A stretch of 64,000 bases of DNA from JAFKFH01 sp017307375 (GTDB lineage Bacteria; Pseudomonadota; Alphaproteobacteria; Ferrovibrionales; Ferrovibrionaceae). Positions 25,489 to 35,030 of this stretch are shown here, piece by piece (positions within the stretch are counted from its first letter, which is position 1; each line of letters opens with the position of its first letter). The notes below the pieces were generated by a model. That model searched no databases and was not told the origin of the DNA. It worked only from the letters and a program-made list of their open reading frames with translations. A program made the translations under genes and the position numbers. Where the stretch lies: contig OZ245874.1 of assembly GCA_965229335.1 (NCBI GenBank), forward strand, positions 868,001 through 932,000, given 5' to 3'.

Positions 25489-28377
25489 ATGACCGCCCAT
25501 CTCGACCGTACGTCGTTCCTCTACCGCGCCAATGCCGGTCTCATCGAGGAGCTCTACGCTCGCTACCTGTCCGACCCGGCCTCCGTCGATGCGAGCTGGG
25601 CCCAGTTCTTCCAGGCGCTCGGCGACGAAGCCGCCACCATCACCGCCGAAAAGTCGGGCCCGTCCTGGGCCGCCCCGATCAACTGGGCGGCGTTCGAGGA
25701 AGCCGACCTGCTCGGCCCCACCGGCAAGGCGACGAAGTCGGCCGAGAAGGCCAAGGCTGCCGGCGCCAGCGATGTCGAGGTGCGTGCCGCCGCGCTCGAC
25801 ACCATCCGCGCGGCGATGATGATCCGCGCCTATCGCATCCGCGGGCATCTGCAGGCCAATCTCGACCCGCTGGGCATCGAGAAGCCGGGCGTGCACCCGG
25901 AGCTCGACCCGAAGACCTACGGCTTCACCGACGCCGACATGGACCGGCCGATCTTCATCGATCGCATGCTGGGCCTGGAGACCGCCACGGTGCGCGAGAT
26001 CCTGGCGATCCTGCGCCGCACCTATTGCGGCACCATCGGCATCGAATTCATGCACATGTCCGATCCGGCCCAGAAGGCCTGGCTGCAGGAACGCATCGAG
26101 GGCCGCGAGAAGGAAGTCCACTTCACGCCCGAGGGCAAGCTCGCCATCCTCAAGAAGCTGACCGAGGCCGAGGGTTTTGAGCGCTTCTGCCACCTGAAAT
26201 ACACCGGCACCAAGCGTTTCGGCCTGGAAGGCGGCGAGGCGCTGATCCCGGCGATGGAAGCGCTGATCAAGCGCGGCGGCCAGATGGGCGTGAAGGAGAT
26301 CGTGCTGGGCATGCCCCATCGCGGCCGCCTGAACGTGCTGGCCACCTTCATGGCCAAGCCCTACCGCGCGATCTTCTCGGAATTCCAGGGCAATGCCACC
26401 ACGCCCGACGACGTCTCGGGCTCGGGCGACGTCAAGTACCATCTCGGCACCTCGTCGGACCGCGAGTTCGACGGCAATGCCGTGCATCTGTCGCTCACCG
26501 CCAACCCGTCGCATCTCGAGGCGGTCAACCCCGTCGTCAACGGCAAGGCCCGCGCCAAGCAGTCGCAGCTGCACGATACCGAGCGGCGCCAGGTGATGTC
26601 GGTGCTGCTGCATGGCGACGCGGCCTTCGCCGGCCAGGGCATCATCGCCGAATGCTTCGCGATGTCCGACCTGAAGGGCTATCGGGTCGGCGGCACCATC
26701 CACATCATCGTCAACAACCAGATCGGTTTCACGACCAGCCCGAAGGCGTCGCGCAACTCGCCCTATCCGTCCGATGGCGCCAAGGGCCTGCAGACCCCGA
26801 TCTTCCACGTCAACGGCGACGACCCGGAAGCCTGCGTCCACGTCGCCAAGATCGCGACCGAGTTCCGCCAGATCTTCGGCCGCGACGTCGTCATCGACAT
26901 GTTCTGCTATCGCCGCCACGGCCATAACGAGACCGACGAGCCGGCGTTCACCCAGCCGCTGATGTACCGCGAGATCGCGCGCCACCAGACCACCCGCCAG
27001 CTCTACGCCCGGCGGCTGGTCGAGCAGGGCGTGATCGGCGAGGCTGATGCCGAGCGGATGATCGAGGACTACAACGCGCTGCTCGAGACCGAATTCCAGG
27101 CGACCCAGTCCTTCCGCCCGAACAAGGCGGACTGGCTGGAGGGCCGCTGGTCGGGCCTTTCGATCGCCGACGACAAGGACGACCGCCGCGGCAAGACCGA
27201 CGTCTCGATGGAGGTGCTGAAGGAGATCGGCACCAAGCTCTATTCGGTCGAGCCCGAAGGCTTCAACCTGCATCGCACGCTCGGCCGCATCCGCGCCAAG
27301 CAGTTCAAGGCGATCGAGGACGGCGAGGGGCTGGAATGGGCCCAGGCCGAGGCGTTGGCCTTCGGCACGCTGCTGCTGGAAGGTTTCCCGGTGCGTCTCT
27401 CCGGCCAGGATGTCGGCCGCGGCACGTTCAGCCAGCGCCACGCGGTGCTGGTCGACCAGCAGTCGGAAGAGAAGTACGTCCCGCTCAATCACCTGCGCGA
27501 CGGCCAGGCCCAGTTCGACGTCGTCGACTCGCTGCTCTCCGAACTGGCGGTGCTCGGCTTCGAATACGGCTACTCGCTGTCCGAGCCGCAGAGCCTCGTG
27601 CTGTGGGAAGCCCAGTTCGGCGACTTCGCCAACGGCGCCCAGGTGATCATCGACCAGTTCATCTCGTCGGCCGAATCGAAGTGGCAGCGCATGTCGGGCC
27701 TCGTCATGCTGCTGCCGCACGGCTACGAGGGCAACGGGCCGGAACATTCGTCGGCCCGCCTGGAGCGCTACCTCCAGCTCTCGGCCGAGGACAACTGGCA
27801 GGTCTGCAACCTGACGACCCCGGCGAACTACTTCCACGCCCTGCGCCGCCAGCTGCACCGCCCGTTCCGCAAGCCGCTGGTGATCATGACGCCGAAGTCG
27901 CTGCTGCGTCATCGCCTCGCGACCTCGACGCTGGCCGACATGGGCCCGGGCTCGACCTTCCATCGTGTCCTCTGGGACTTGAAGCAGGTCTGCCCGGACG
28001 ACAAGGTCAAGCGCGTCATCCTGTGCTCCGGCAAGGTCTATTACGACCTCTACGAGGAGCGCGAGAAGCGCGGCCTGAAGGACAGCTACATCCTCCGCAT
28101 CGAGCAGCTCTACCCCCTGCCGTTCAACGCGCTGACCAAGGAGCTGGCGCGCTTCAAGAACGCCAAGGAAGTGATCTGGTGCCAGGAGGAGCCCAAGAAC
28201 ATGGGTGCCTGGTGGTTCATCGAATCGCGGCTGGAAAAGGTGATGAACGACGCAGGCATGAAGCCGAAGCGTCCGATCTATGCCGGCCGGCCCGAGGCGG
28301 CATCGCCTGCCACCGGTCTGAACAAGCGACACATGGCCGAACAAGCCAACCTGATCGAACACGCGTTGGTCGGCTAA
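25489..28377 (+). CDS. sucA: 2-Oxoglutarate dehydrogenase E1 component
   Basis: A 962-residue thiamine-diphosphate enzyme that decarboxylates 2-oxoglutarate and transfers the succinyl group to the lipoyl arm of SucB. The N-terminal DRTSFLYRANAGLIEELYAR is the E1o-specific E2-binding segment. The ThDP motif spans HGDAAFAGQG to HIIVNNQIGF near residues 370-415. Start ATG 25489 matches the family, yet no Shine-Dalgarno is present, because the terminator stem lies directly before it. Expression therefore needs read-through of the hairpin or another mechanism. sucB follows 19 bases later. Confidence 0.96.
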   Translation: MTAHLDRTSFLYRANAGLIEELYARYLSDPASVDASWAQFFQALGDEAATITAEKSGPSWAAPINWAAFEEADLLGPTGKATKSAEKAKAAGASDVEVRAAALDTIRAAMMIRAYRIRGHLQANLDPLGIEKPGVHPELDPKTYGFTDADMDRPIFIDRMLGLETATVREILAILRRTYCGTIGIEFMHMSDPAQKAWLQERIEGREKEVHFTPEGKLAILKKLTEAEGFERFCHLKYTGTKRFGLEGGEALIPAMEALIKRGGQMGVKEIVLGMPHRGRLNVLATFMAKPYRAIFSEFQGNATTPDDVSGSGDVKYHLGTSSDREFDGNAVHLSLTANPSHLEAVNPVVNGKARAKQSQLHDTERRQVMSVLLHGDAAFAGQGIIAECFAMSDLKGYRVGGTIHIIVNNQIGFTTSPKASRNSPYPSDGAKGLQTPIFHVNGDDPEACVHVAKIATEFRQIFGRDVVIDMFCYRRHGHNETDEPAFTQPLMYREIARHQTTRQLYARRLVEQGVIGEADAERMIEDYNALLETEFQATQSFRPNKADWLEGRWSGLSIADDKDDRRGKTDVSMEVLKEIGTKLYSVEPEGFNLHRTLGRIRAKQFKAIEDGEGLEWAQAEALAFGTLLLEGFPVRLSGQDVGRGTFSQRHAVLVDQQSEEKYVPLNHLRDGQAQFDVVDSLLSELAVLGFEYGYSLSEPQSLVLWEAQFGDFANGAQVIIDQFISSAESKWQRMSGLVMLLPHGYEGNGPEHSSARLERYLQLSAEDNWQVCNLTTPANYFHALRRQLHRPFRKPLVIMTPKSLLRHRLATSTLADMGPGSTFHRVLWDLKQVCPDDKVKRVILCSGKVYYDLYEEREKRGLKDSYILRIEQLYPLPFNALTKELARFKNAKEVIWCQEEPKNMGAWWFIESRLEKVMNDAGMKPKRPIYAGRPEAASPATGLNKRHMAEQANLIEHALVG

Positions 28378-28396
28378 GGAAGAGGAAGATTTACCG

Positions 28397-29620
28397 ATGG
28401 CGGTAGAAATCAAGATCCCCGGTCTCGGCGATTCGGTGACCGAGGCGACCATCGCGAAGTGGTTCAAGAAGGCCGGCGAGGCGGTTGCCGCCGACGAGCC
28501 GGTGCTGGAGCTCGAGACCGACAAGGTGACGATGGAGGTCAATGCGCCGGCTGCCGGCGTGCTGGCCGAGATCCTTGCCGATGACGGCGCGACCGTGCTG
28601 GTCGGCCAGGTCGTCGGCCAGATCGAGGCCGGCGGCGCGGCCGCCGCCCCGGCACCGAAGCCCGCCGCGCCTGCTGCCCCGGCTCCGGCCCCGGCGCCCG
28701 CGCCGGCCCCGGCTGCAGCGCCCGCCCCGGCCAAGGCCGCGGGCCAGGCCCTGCCGGCCGCCGCCAAGATGCTGGCCGAGAACAACCTGAGTGCGGGCGA
28801 CGTCTCCGGCACCGGCAAGGACGGCCGGGTCACCAAGGGCGACGTCCTGGCGTTCCTGGAAAACCCGCCCGCCGCCGCCCCGGCGCCGGCCGCGGCACCG
28901 GCCGCCCCGCGCAAGGAGGATCCGCGCGAGGAGCGGGTCAAGATGTCCAAGCTGCGCCGGGTGATCGCCACCCGCCTGAAGGAAGCGCAGAACACCGCGG
29001 CGATGCTGACGACGTTCAACGAGGTCGACATGACCGCGCTGTTCGCCGCCCGCAAGACCTATGTCGAAGCCTTCGAGAAGAAGCACGGCGTGCGCCTCGG
29101 CTTCATGTCGTTCTTCGTCAAGGCGGCCGTCGCGGCGCTGAAGGCGATTCCGGCGGTCAACGCCGAGATCGCCGGCGACGAGCTGATCTACAAGAACTAC
29201 TACAACATCGGCGTGGCGGTCTCGACCCCGACCGGCCTGATCGTGCCGGTGCTGCGCGATGCCGACCAGATGAGCTTTGCCGACGTCGAGAAGAAGATCG
29301 CCGAGCTGGGCAAGCGCGGCCGCGACGGCAAGATCTCCGTCGACGAGCTGCAGGGCGGCACCTTCACCATCTCGAACGGCGGCGTGTTCGGCTCGCTGCT
29401 CTCGACCCCGATCCTCAACCCGCCGCAGTCCGGCATCCTCGGCATGCACAAGGTGCAGGACCGTCCGATGGCGGTGAACGGGCAGGTGGTGATCCGCCCG
29501 ATGATGTATCTGGCGCTTTCCTACGACCATCGCATCATCGACGGCCGCGAGGCCGTGACCTTCCTGGTCAAGCTGAAGGAAGGCATCGAGGATCCGCAGC
29601 GCCTGCTGTTCGATATCTGA
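28397..29620 (+). CDS. sucB: 2-Oxoglutarate dehydrogenase E2 component (dihydrolipoyl succinyltransferase)
   Basis: A 407-residue core of the complex. The lipoyl domain (about 1-77) has the lipoylated Lys in ELETDKVTMEV; a Pro-Ala-rich linker (about 78-115) leads to the E1/E3-binding domain with SGTGKDGRVTKGDVLAFL near 135-152; another Pro-Ala linker precedes the catalytic domain, which ends with the active-site SYDHRIIDGREAV. GGAAGAGGAAG lies upstream of ATG 28397. It belongs with sucA and lpdA. Confidence 0.97.
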   Translation: MAVEIKIPGLGDSVTEATIAKWFKKAGEAVAADEPVLELETDKVTMEVNAPAAGVLAEILADDGATVLVGQVVGQIEAGGAAAAPAPKPAAPAAPAPAPAPAPAPAAAPAPAKAAGQALPAAAKMLAENNLSAGDVSGTGKDGRVTKGDVLAFLENPPAAAPAPAAAPAAPRKEDPREERVKMSKLRRVIATRLKEAQNTAAMLTTFNEVDMTALFAARKTYVEAFEKKHGVRLGFMSFFVKAAVAALKAIPAVNAEIAGDELIYKNYYNIGVAVSTPTGLIVPVLRDADQMSFADVEKKIAELGKRGRDGKISVDELQGGTFTISNGGVFGSLLSTPILNPPQSGILGMHKVQDRPMAVNGQVVIRPMMYLALSYDHRIIDGREAVTFLVKLKEGIEDPQRLLFDI

Positions 29621-29642
29621 TCACCGCCCGCAACGCGACCAT

Positions 29643-29694
29643 GGCGCCCCGCATCTGCCGCTCCTGACCCTTCAGGCCGGTGGAGCGGGGCGCC
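29643..29694 (+). promoter_or_regulatory. Long hairpin in the sucB-lpdA gap
   Basis: A perfect 10-bp inverted repeat, GGCGCCCCGC (29643-29652) and GCGGGGCGCC (29685-29694), encloses a second small stem, CCTGA/TCAGG, so a two-level hairpin can form in the mRNA. It ends 22 bases before the lpdA ATG and has no T-run. It may be an mRNA processing or stability element or a protein site; the function is not known. Confidence 0.5.
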
Positions 29695-29716
29695 GACATG
29701 ACATAGGAACCGAATC

Positions 29717-31126
29717 ATGGCCGAACAGCAATTCGACCTCGTCGTCATCGGCGCCGGCCCCGGCGGCTACGAAGGCGCGATCCGCGCCGCCCAACTCGGC
29801 ATGTCCGTCGCCGTCGTCGAGAAGCGGGGCGCCCTCGGCGGCACCTGCGTCACCGTCGGCTGCATCCCGTCCAAGGCGCTGCTGCAGTCTTCGGAACTGT
29901 ATGAGGAAACCACCCACGCCCTGGCCGATCACGGCATCAAGGTGGCCAAGGTCGACTTCGATCTCGCCGCGATGATGGCCCGCAAGGACGCGGTGGTGAA
30001 CTCGAACACCTCGGGCGTCGAATTCCTGTTCAAGAAGAACAAGATCACCTGGGTCAAGGGCACCGGCAAGCTGGCCGGCAACGGCCGGGTCGACGTCGCG
30101 CTGACCGATGGCGGCGAACAGGTGCTGGCGGCGAAGAACATCCTGATCGCCACCGGGTCGGACGTCACCCGCCTGCCGGGCATCGAGATCGACGAGACCC
30201 AGATCGTCTCCTCGACCGGCGCGCTGACCCTGCCCAAGGTGCCGAAGACGCTGGTCGTCATCGGCGGCGGTGTCATCGGCCTCGAACTCGGCACCGTCTG
30301 GCGCCGGCTGGGCGCCGAGGTCACCGTGATCGAATATCTCGACCGCATCCTGCCGACGATGGACGTCGATCTGGGCAAGAACACCCAGCGCGTGCTGGCC
30401 AAGCAGGGCATGAAGTTCAAGCTGGGCGCCAAGGTCACCGCGGCGAAGAAGTCGAAGTCGGGCGTCACCCTGACGGTCGAGCCGGCCAAGGGCGGCACGC
30501 CCGAGGAGATCACCGCCGATGTCGTGCTGGTCGCCATCGGCCGCGTCCCCTATACCGACGGCCTCGGCGCCAAGGAGATCGGCGTGGCGCTCGACGAGCG
30601 CGGCCGGGTCAGGATCGACGCGCATTTCCAGACCAACGTGCCGGGCATCTACGCGATCGGCGACGTCGTCGCCGGCGCCATGCTGGCCCACAAGGCGTCG
30701 GAAGAGGCGATCGCCTGCGTCGAGATGCTGGCCGGCCAGAAGCCGCATGTGAACTACGATGCCATTCCCGGCATCGTCTACACCTGGCCCGAGGTCGCCG
30801 CGGTCGGCAAGACCGAGGAGGAGCTGAAGGCTGCCGGCATCGACTACAAGGTCGGCAAGTTCCCGTTCTCGGCCAACGGCCGGGCGCGCGCCAACGGCGA
30901 CACCGACGGCTTCGTCAAGATCCTGGCCGATGCCAAGACCGACAAGGTGCTGGGCTGCCATATCCTCGGCCCCGATGCCGGCAACCTGATCCACGAGGCG
31001 GTCATCGCCATCGAGTTCGGCGCGTCGTCCGAGGATCTGGCCCGTACCTGCCACGGCCATCCGACCTTGAACGAGGCGGTCAAGGAAGCGGCACTGGCGG
31101 TCGACAAGCGCACCATCAATCTCTGA
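29717..31126 (+). CDS. lpdA: Dihydrolipoyl dehydrogenase (E3)
   Basis: A 469-residue FAD enzyme that reoxidises the dihydrolipoyl groups of 2-oxo acid dehydrogenases with NAD. The FAD motif VVIGAGPGGYEGA is near residues 9-21; the redox disulfide is in GGTCVTVGCIPSKALL near 40-55; and the C-terminal HGHPTLNEAV carries the active-site His-Glu pair used by the partner subunit. AGGAACC lies before the ATG. Its place after sucAB suggests it serves the 2-oxoglutarate complex. Confidence 0.97.
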   Translation: MAEQQFDLVVIGAGPGGYEGAIRAAQLGMSVAVVEKRGALGGTCVTVGCIPSKALLQSSELYEETTHALADHGIKVAKVDFDLAAMMARKDAVVNSNTSGVEFLFKKNKITWVKGTGKLAGNGRVDVALTDGGEQVLAAKNILIATGSDVTRLPGIEIDETQIVSSTGALTLPKVPKTLVVIGGGVIGLELGTVWRRLGAEVTVIEYLDRILPTMDVDLGKNTQRVLAKQGMKFKLGAKVTAAKKSKSGVTLTVEPAKGGTPEEITADVVLVAIGRVPYTDGLGAKEIGVALDERGRVRIDAHFQTNVPGIYAIGDVVAGAMLAHKASEEAIACVEMLAGQKPHVNYDAIPGIVYTWPEVAAVGKTEEELKAAGIDYKVGKFPFSANGRARANGDTDGFVKILADAKTDKVLGCHILGPDAGNLIHEAVIAIEFGASSEDLARTCHGHPTLNEAVKEAALAVDKRTINL

Positions 31127-31147
31127 TCCGGCGGCGGATTTCGGTTC

Positions 31148-31648
31148 ATGGGCCTGTTCACCGAAATCCGCATCGGCGAACCTCTGCCCAACGTCCAGGT
31201 GGCCGAGCTGGTCGGCGGTGACGTCTCCACCGTCGACCTGCAGGCCTTCTGCGGCAACCGCAACCTCGTCGTGATCGGCGTGCCCGGCGCCTTCATGCCG
31301 TCCTGCACCCGGCTGCATCTGCCCGACTTCGTGCGCAAGGCGCCGGCCCTGAAGGCTGCGGGCATCGACGACATCGTCTGCATCGCGCCGACCAACCCCT
31401 GGGCGCTCGCCGCCTGGGCCGAGCGGCTGGACCCGGAACGCCATCTGCGGTTCCTGTCGGACGGCAACCTCGAATTCGCGACACGCACCGGGCTGACCTT
31501 GCGCGACGATGCCAACTTCGTCGGCCGGACGATGCGGCGCTTCCTGATGCGCATCGCCAACTGCACGGTACGGCGGCTGACGGTCGAGGACGACGTCCTT
31601 GCGGTCACCTGTACCCGCGCCGACGACGTGGTGGTCGGCGTCGGTTAG
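31148..31648 (+). CDS. Prx5-like peroxiredoxin lacking the catalytic Thr
   Basis: A 166-residue redoxin-fold protein related to Prx5. The peroxidatic Cys is Cys53 in VPGAFMPSCTRLHLPDF, but the family motif PxxxTxxC has Met50 in place of the Thr that orients the peroxide. The later Arg (in GRTMRRF) and the typical LPDF segment are kept. Possible resolving cysteines are Cys35, Cys125 and others. It lies 21 bases downstream of lpdA and may be cotranscribed, which would fit protecting or using the lipoyl dehydrogenase system. Its stop overlaps the stop of the convergent hydrolase (TTAG). Confidence 0.8.
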   Translation: MGLFTEIRIGEPLPNVQVAELVGGDVSTVDLQAFCGNRNLVVIGVPGAFMPSCTRLHLPDFVRKAPALKAAGIDDIVCIAPTNPWALAAWAERLDPERHLRFLSDGNLEFATRTGLTLRDDANFVGRTMRRFLMRIANCTVRRLTVEDDVLAVTCTRADDVVVGVG

Positions 31649-32547
31649 GGCTGTCCGCCCGCGAAAGCGGCGAGATCGGCATTGAACCGGTCGACATGGG
31701 TCAAGAACAGGCCGTGCGGTGCGCCCTGATAGACCTTGATCTGCGCGCCCGGGATCAGCCCGGTGGTGCGGATACCCGTCAGCGGCAGCGGGGCCGATGC
31801 GTCGCGATCGCCCTGGATGACCAGGCTGGGGACCGCCAATGACTGCAGTTCGGTGCGGAAGTCGGTTTCGACCATCGCCCTGTTGCACTCGATCACCGCC
31901 TTCATCGAGCATTGCAGCATCAGCCCGCGCCCCCAATCCAGCATCGGTTCGGGGGTCTCCGGCATGAAGAACGGGCGCGCATTGTTCGCCAGCCACGTCG
32001 GGTAGTCATGGCGCCAGACATGGCGCAGCCCCTCGAACATCTGCCGGTCGATGCCGTCGGGATTGTCGGCCGTCTTCAGCAGGAACGGCAGGGTCGGCGC
32101 CAGGAATAGCACCCTGGCAACGCGGCGCTGCCGCCCATGGCGGGTCAGGTAGCGCACCGCCTCGCCGCCAGCCATCGAATGGGCGACCAGCGTGACGCCG
32201 GCGAGGTCGAGGCTGTCCAGCACGGCGGCGAGATCGTCGGCCAGGGTATCGTAATCGTAGTTGCGCCCCGGATCGTCCGAACGGCCATGGCCGCGCCGGT
32301 CATAGGCGACGGTGCGGAACCCTCGCTCGCTCAACGCCAGCATCTGGTAGCACCAGCAGTCGCTCGGCAAGGCCCAGCCTGCGAGGAAGACGATCGGCCT
32401 GCCTTCGCCCCAGTCGCGATGGAACAGGTGTACACCGTCGGTGCCGGTGATCCGCGTCGGTGATGTCGCCCGGGCAGGCGTGGCCGGATAGGCGGTACCA
32501 GCTGTCGCCGCCAGGGCAATGCCCGCAAAAACCTGACGCCTGTCCAT
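31645..32547 (-). CDS. Exported alpha/beta hydrolase
   Basis: A 300-residue alpha/beta hydrolase with an N-terminal signal, MDRRQVFAGIALAATAGTAY. The two Arg before the hydrophobic part resemble a weak Tat signal. The nucleophile is Ser in VAHSMAGGEA near residue 143; the catalytic Asp is likely in IQGDRDASAP and the His in APHGLFLTH. The closest look is to haloperoxidase-like or arylesterase hydrolases; the substrate is unknown. GGAGGAAAA lies before ATG 32547. It is divergent from the APC permease. Confidence 0.82.
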   Translation of the reverse strand: MDRRQVFAGIALAATAGTAYPATPARATSPTRITGTDGVHLFHRDWGEGRPIVFLAGWALPSDCWCYQMLALSERGFRTVAYDRRGHGRSDDPGRNYDYDTLADDLAAVLDSLDLAGVTLVAHSMAGGEAVRYLTRHGRQRRVARVLFLAPTLPFLLKTADNPDGIDRQMFEGLRHVWRHDYPTWLANNARPFFMPETPEPMLDWGRGLMLQCSMKAVIECNRAMVETDFRTELQSLAVPSLVIQGDRDASAPLPLTGIRTTGLIPGAQIKVYQGAPHGLFLTHVDRFNADLAAFAGGQP

Positions 32548-32707
32548 GGGATTTTCCTCCGTCGTCGGGAACGACGCACCCCTGATAGCGAGGGGTGATC
32601 GTCCCGGTCGATAACCCGGCAGGTAAAGTCACCACCGGCCATCGCAAAATCCTGCGAACGTCGCTATGGTCGGGGCAGAGTTTGTTTTGGGGGGGAATCG
32701 TTCAGCC

Positions 32708-34300
32708 ATGGCTGACGCAACGGGGCGGCAGGTCGGGGCCGTCGGCCTGACCTTGACCGGCATCGGCACCATCATCGGTTCAGGCTGGCTGTTCGGGGCA
32801 GCCCATGCCGCCGAGCAGGCCGGACCGGCGGCGATCTTCTCCTGGATCATCGGCGCCTTCATCATCGGGCTGATCGCGCTGACCCTGGCCGAGATCGGGC
32901 CGATGTTCCCGGACATGGGCGGGCTGGGGCGCTATTCGCAATATACCCATGGCGGGCTGACCGCCTTCATCGGCGACTGGGCCTGTTTCATCGGCTTCGT
33001 CTCGTCGATCCCGTCCGAGGCATCGGCGTCGGTGCAGTATGCCTCGTCCTGGGACTATCCCTGGGCCAAGGCGCTGTTCGACGACCGGACCCAGACGATG
33101 TCGACGACCGGGCTGCTGGCCGCCTCGGCCTTGTGCATCGTCTATTTCTTCCTCAATTACTTCTCGCTGCAGATGTTCCTGCGCGCGATCAAGTCGCTGA
33201 CGCTGTTCAAGATCGCAATCCCGGTCCTGACCATCGTCGTGCTGATCTGGACCGGCTGGAATCCGGACAATTTTCATTCCGTCGGCGGTTCGATCGCACC
33301 CTATGGCTGGGCCGGGGTGCTTACCGCGATCACCACTGCCGGCATCGTCTACGCCTATAACGGCTTCCAGGTGCCGATCAATTTCGCCGGCGAGGCGCAT
33401 AACCCACGGGTGTCGGTGCCCGTCGCGGTGCTGGGGTCGCTCTTCTTCTGCATGTTGCTCTATCTCGGCCTGCAGGTCGCCTTCATCGGGGCGATGCCCG
33501 CCGACCTGCTGAAGGGCGGCTGGTCGGCGCTGTCGATGCGCTCGCCGTTCGGCGAGCTGGCCGTGGCGCTGGGGGTGGGGCTGGTCGCGCAGTTGCTCTA
33601 CGTCGATTCGGTCGTCTCGCCTTCCGGCTCCGGCATCATCTATGTCGGCGCCTCGGCCCGCATGCTGTTCGGCATGGAGCGGGACGGTCACATGCCGGCC
33701 GTGGTCGGCCGGCTCGATGCCCGGACCTTGCTGCCGCGCCCGGCGATGTGGGTGGTGCTGGTGCTGGCGATCGCCAGCCTGTGGATGTTCCCGAGTTGGG
33801 ACGAGCTTGCCGCGATCATCTCGGTCGGCTACGTGATTTCCTATCTTTGTCCCACCACCGCGGTCGGCACGCTGCGCCGGATTGCGCCGCAGATCGAACG
33901 CCCGCTGCATATCCGCGGCATGTCGGTCATCGCCCCGGCGGCCTTCGTCGCCTCGTCGTTCCTGCTCTACTGGTCGCGCTGGCCGCTGACCGGACAGATC
34001 CTGTTCATGATCGCCGGCGGCCTGCTGATCTACCTGTTCTACGAATGGCGCCGCGGTTTTCAGGGCTTCGCCGTCCAACTGCGCGGGGCCGCCTGGCTGA
34101 TCTGCTACATGCCGGCGATGGCCCTCGTCTCCTATCTCGGCTCGCCGGTGTTTGGCGGAAACGGCCTGTTGCCGCTCGGCATCGACCAGGCGGTGGTCGC
34201 GGTGGTGTCGCTCGGCTTCTATTTCTGGGCGTTGCGGGCCGGGTGGCGCACCCCGGCGATCGACGCCCGGCTGATCGAGGTCACCGCCGCACGGGGTTGA
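32708..34300 (+). CDS. APC-family amino acid permease
   Basis: A 530-residue inner-membrane carrier of the amino acid-polyamine-organocation family. The hallmark GLTLTGIGTIIGSGWLFGAAHAA (consensus first helix with the unwound GSG) is at residues about 13-34, followed by about 11 more membrane helices; the length is slightly long for the group. It resembles amino acid:proton symporters, but the substrate cannot be read. ATG 32708 is chosen over ATG 32666 because a G-rich GGGGGGGAA ribosome-binding site lies upstream and the first helix begins soon after. The 3' end overlaps the TRIC gene by 20 bases. Confidence 0.85.
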   Translation: MADATGRQVGAVGLTLTGIGTIIGSGWLFGAAHAAEQAGPAAIFSWIIGAFIIGLIALTLAEIGPMFPDMGGLGRYSQYTHGGLTAFIGDWACFIGFVSSIPSEASASVQYASSWDYPWAKALFDDRTQTMSTTGLLAASALCIVYFFLNYFSLQMFLRAIKSLTLFKIAIPVLTIVVLIWTGWNPDNFHSVGGSIAPYGWAGVLTAITTAGIVYAYNGFQVPINFAGEAHNPRVSVPVAVLGSLFFCMLLYLGLQVAFIGAMPADLLKGGWSALSMRSPFGELAVALGVGLVAQLLYVDSVVSPSGSGIIYVGASARMLFGMERDGHMPAVVGRLDARTLLPRPAMWVVLVLAIASLWMFPSWDELAAIISVGYVISYLCPTTAVGTLRRIAPQIERPLHIRGMSVIAPAAFVASSFLLYWSRWPLTGQILFMIAGGLLIYLFYEWRRGFQGFAVQLRGAAWLICYMPAMALVSYLGSPVFGGNGLLPLGIDQAVVAVVSLGFYFWALRAGWRTPAIDARLIEVTAARG

Positions 34301-34931
34301 TCCCGAACAGGATCGCGAGGGCGCGGATCACGAAGCAGATCAGGAATGCGGTCACGGTCGCCAGCGCCGTGCCCAGGCTGCCGACCAGGGCGATATAGGC
34401 CCCGGCGCCGATCAGCGCCGGGGTCATGTAGAGATCGCCGCGCAGCACCAGCGGCACCTGGTTGACCAGGATGTCGCGCAGGATGCCGCCGCCGGCGCAG
34501 GTGATGCCGGCCATGACGATCGCGATGGTGACCGAGGCGCCCTGGCCCAGCGCCACCTGGGTGCCGGAGACGCAGAACACGGCAAGGCCCACGGCATCGG
34601 CCCAGATCAGCATGCGGCCGAGCGCGCTGCCCTTGTCGTCGTGGCGCGCGACCGGCCGCCAGCCGACCACCATGGCCATCACGTAGATCGCCAGCCCGGT
34701 CAGCACGGTCATGAAGAACAGGTTCTCGTCGCGGATCCAGGCCAGCGGATAGCGGTTCAGCAGCAGGTCGCGCATCGTGCCGCCGCCGAGACCGACGATG
34801 AACGACATCACCATCGCCCCGAGGAAATCCATGCGTGCCCGGATCGCGGCCAGCGCCCCGGTCGCCGCCAGCAGCACGACGCCGAACATTTCCAGCGCGT
34901 GATGCAGCGTCGGCACATTCTCGATCAGCAT
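34281..34931 (-). CDS. TRIC-family (UPF0126) cation channel
   Basis: A 216-residue membrane protein with seven predicted helices arranged as an internal repeat. The repeated signature GGGTMRDLLL and GGGILRDILV, near residues 49 and 137, marks the prokaryotic trimeric intracellular cation channel family, which conducts potassium. ATG 34931 with GGGGGAGG just upstream is preferred to an ATG 27 bases earlier. It is convergent with the APC permease; I see no functional link. Confidence 0.88.
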   Translation of the reverse strand: MLIENVPTLHHALEMFGVVLLAATGALAAIRARMDFLGAMVMSFIVGLGGGTMRDLLLNRYPLAWIRDENLFFMTVLTGLAIYVMAMVVGWRPVARHDDKGSALGRMLIWADAVGLAVFCVSGTQVALGQGASVTIAIVMAGITCAGGGILRDILVNQVPLVLRGDLYMTPALIGAGAYIALVGSLGTALATVTAFLICFVIRALAILFGINPVRR

Positions 34932-35030
34932 CGGCCTCCCCCCGGGGCCATTGGGCATGACCGAATTTATGCCGGGTTCCCGCCGCCGTTGCTATAGTCC
35001 TCGCCGTCTTTCGCAGGGGAGGGTTCGGGC

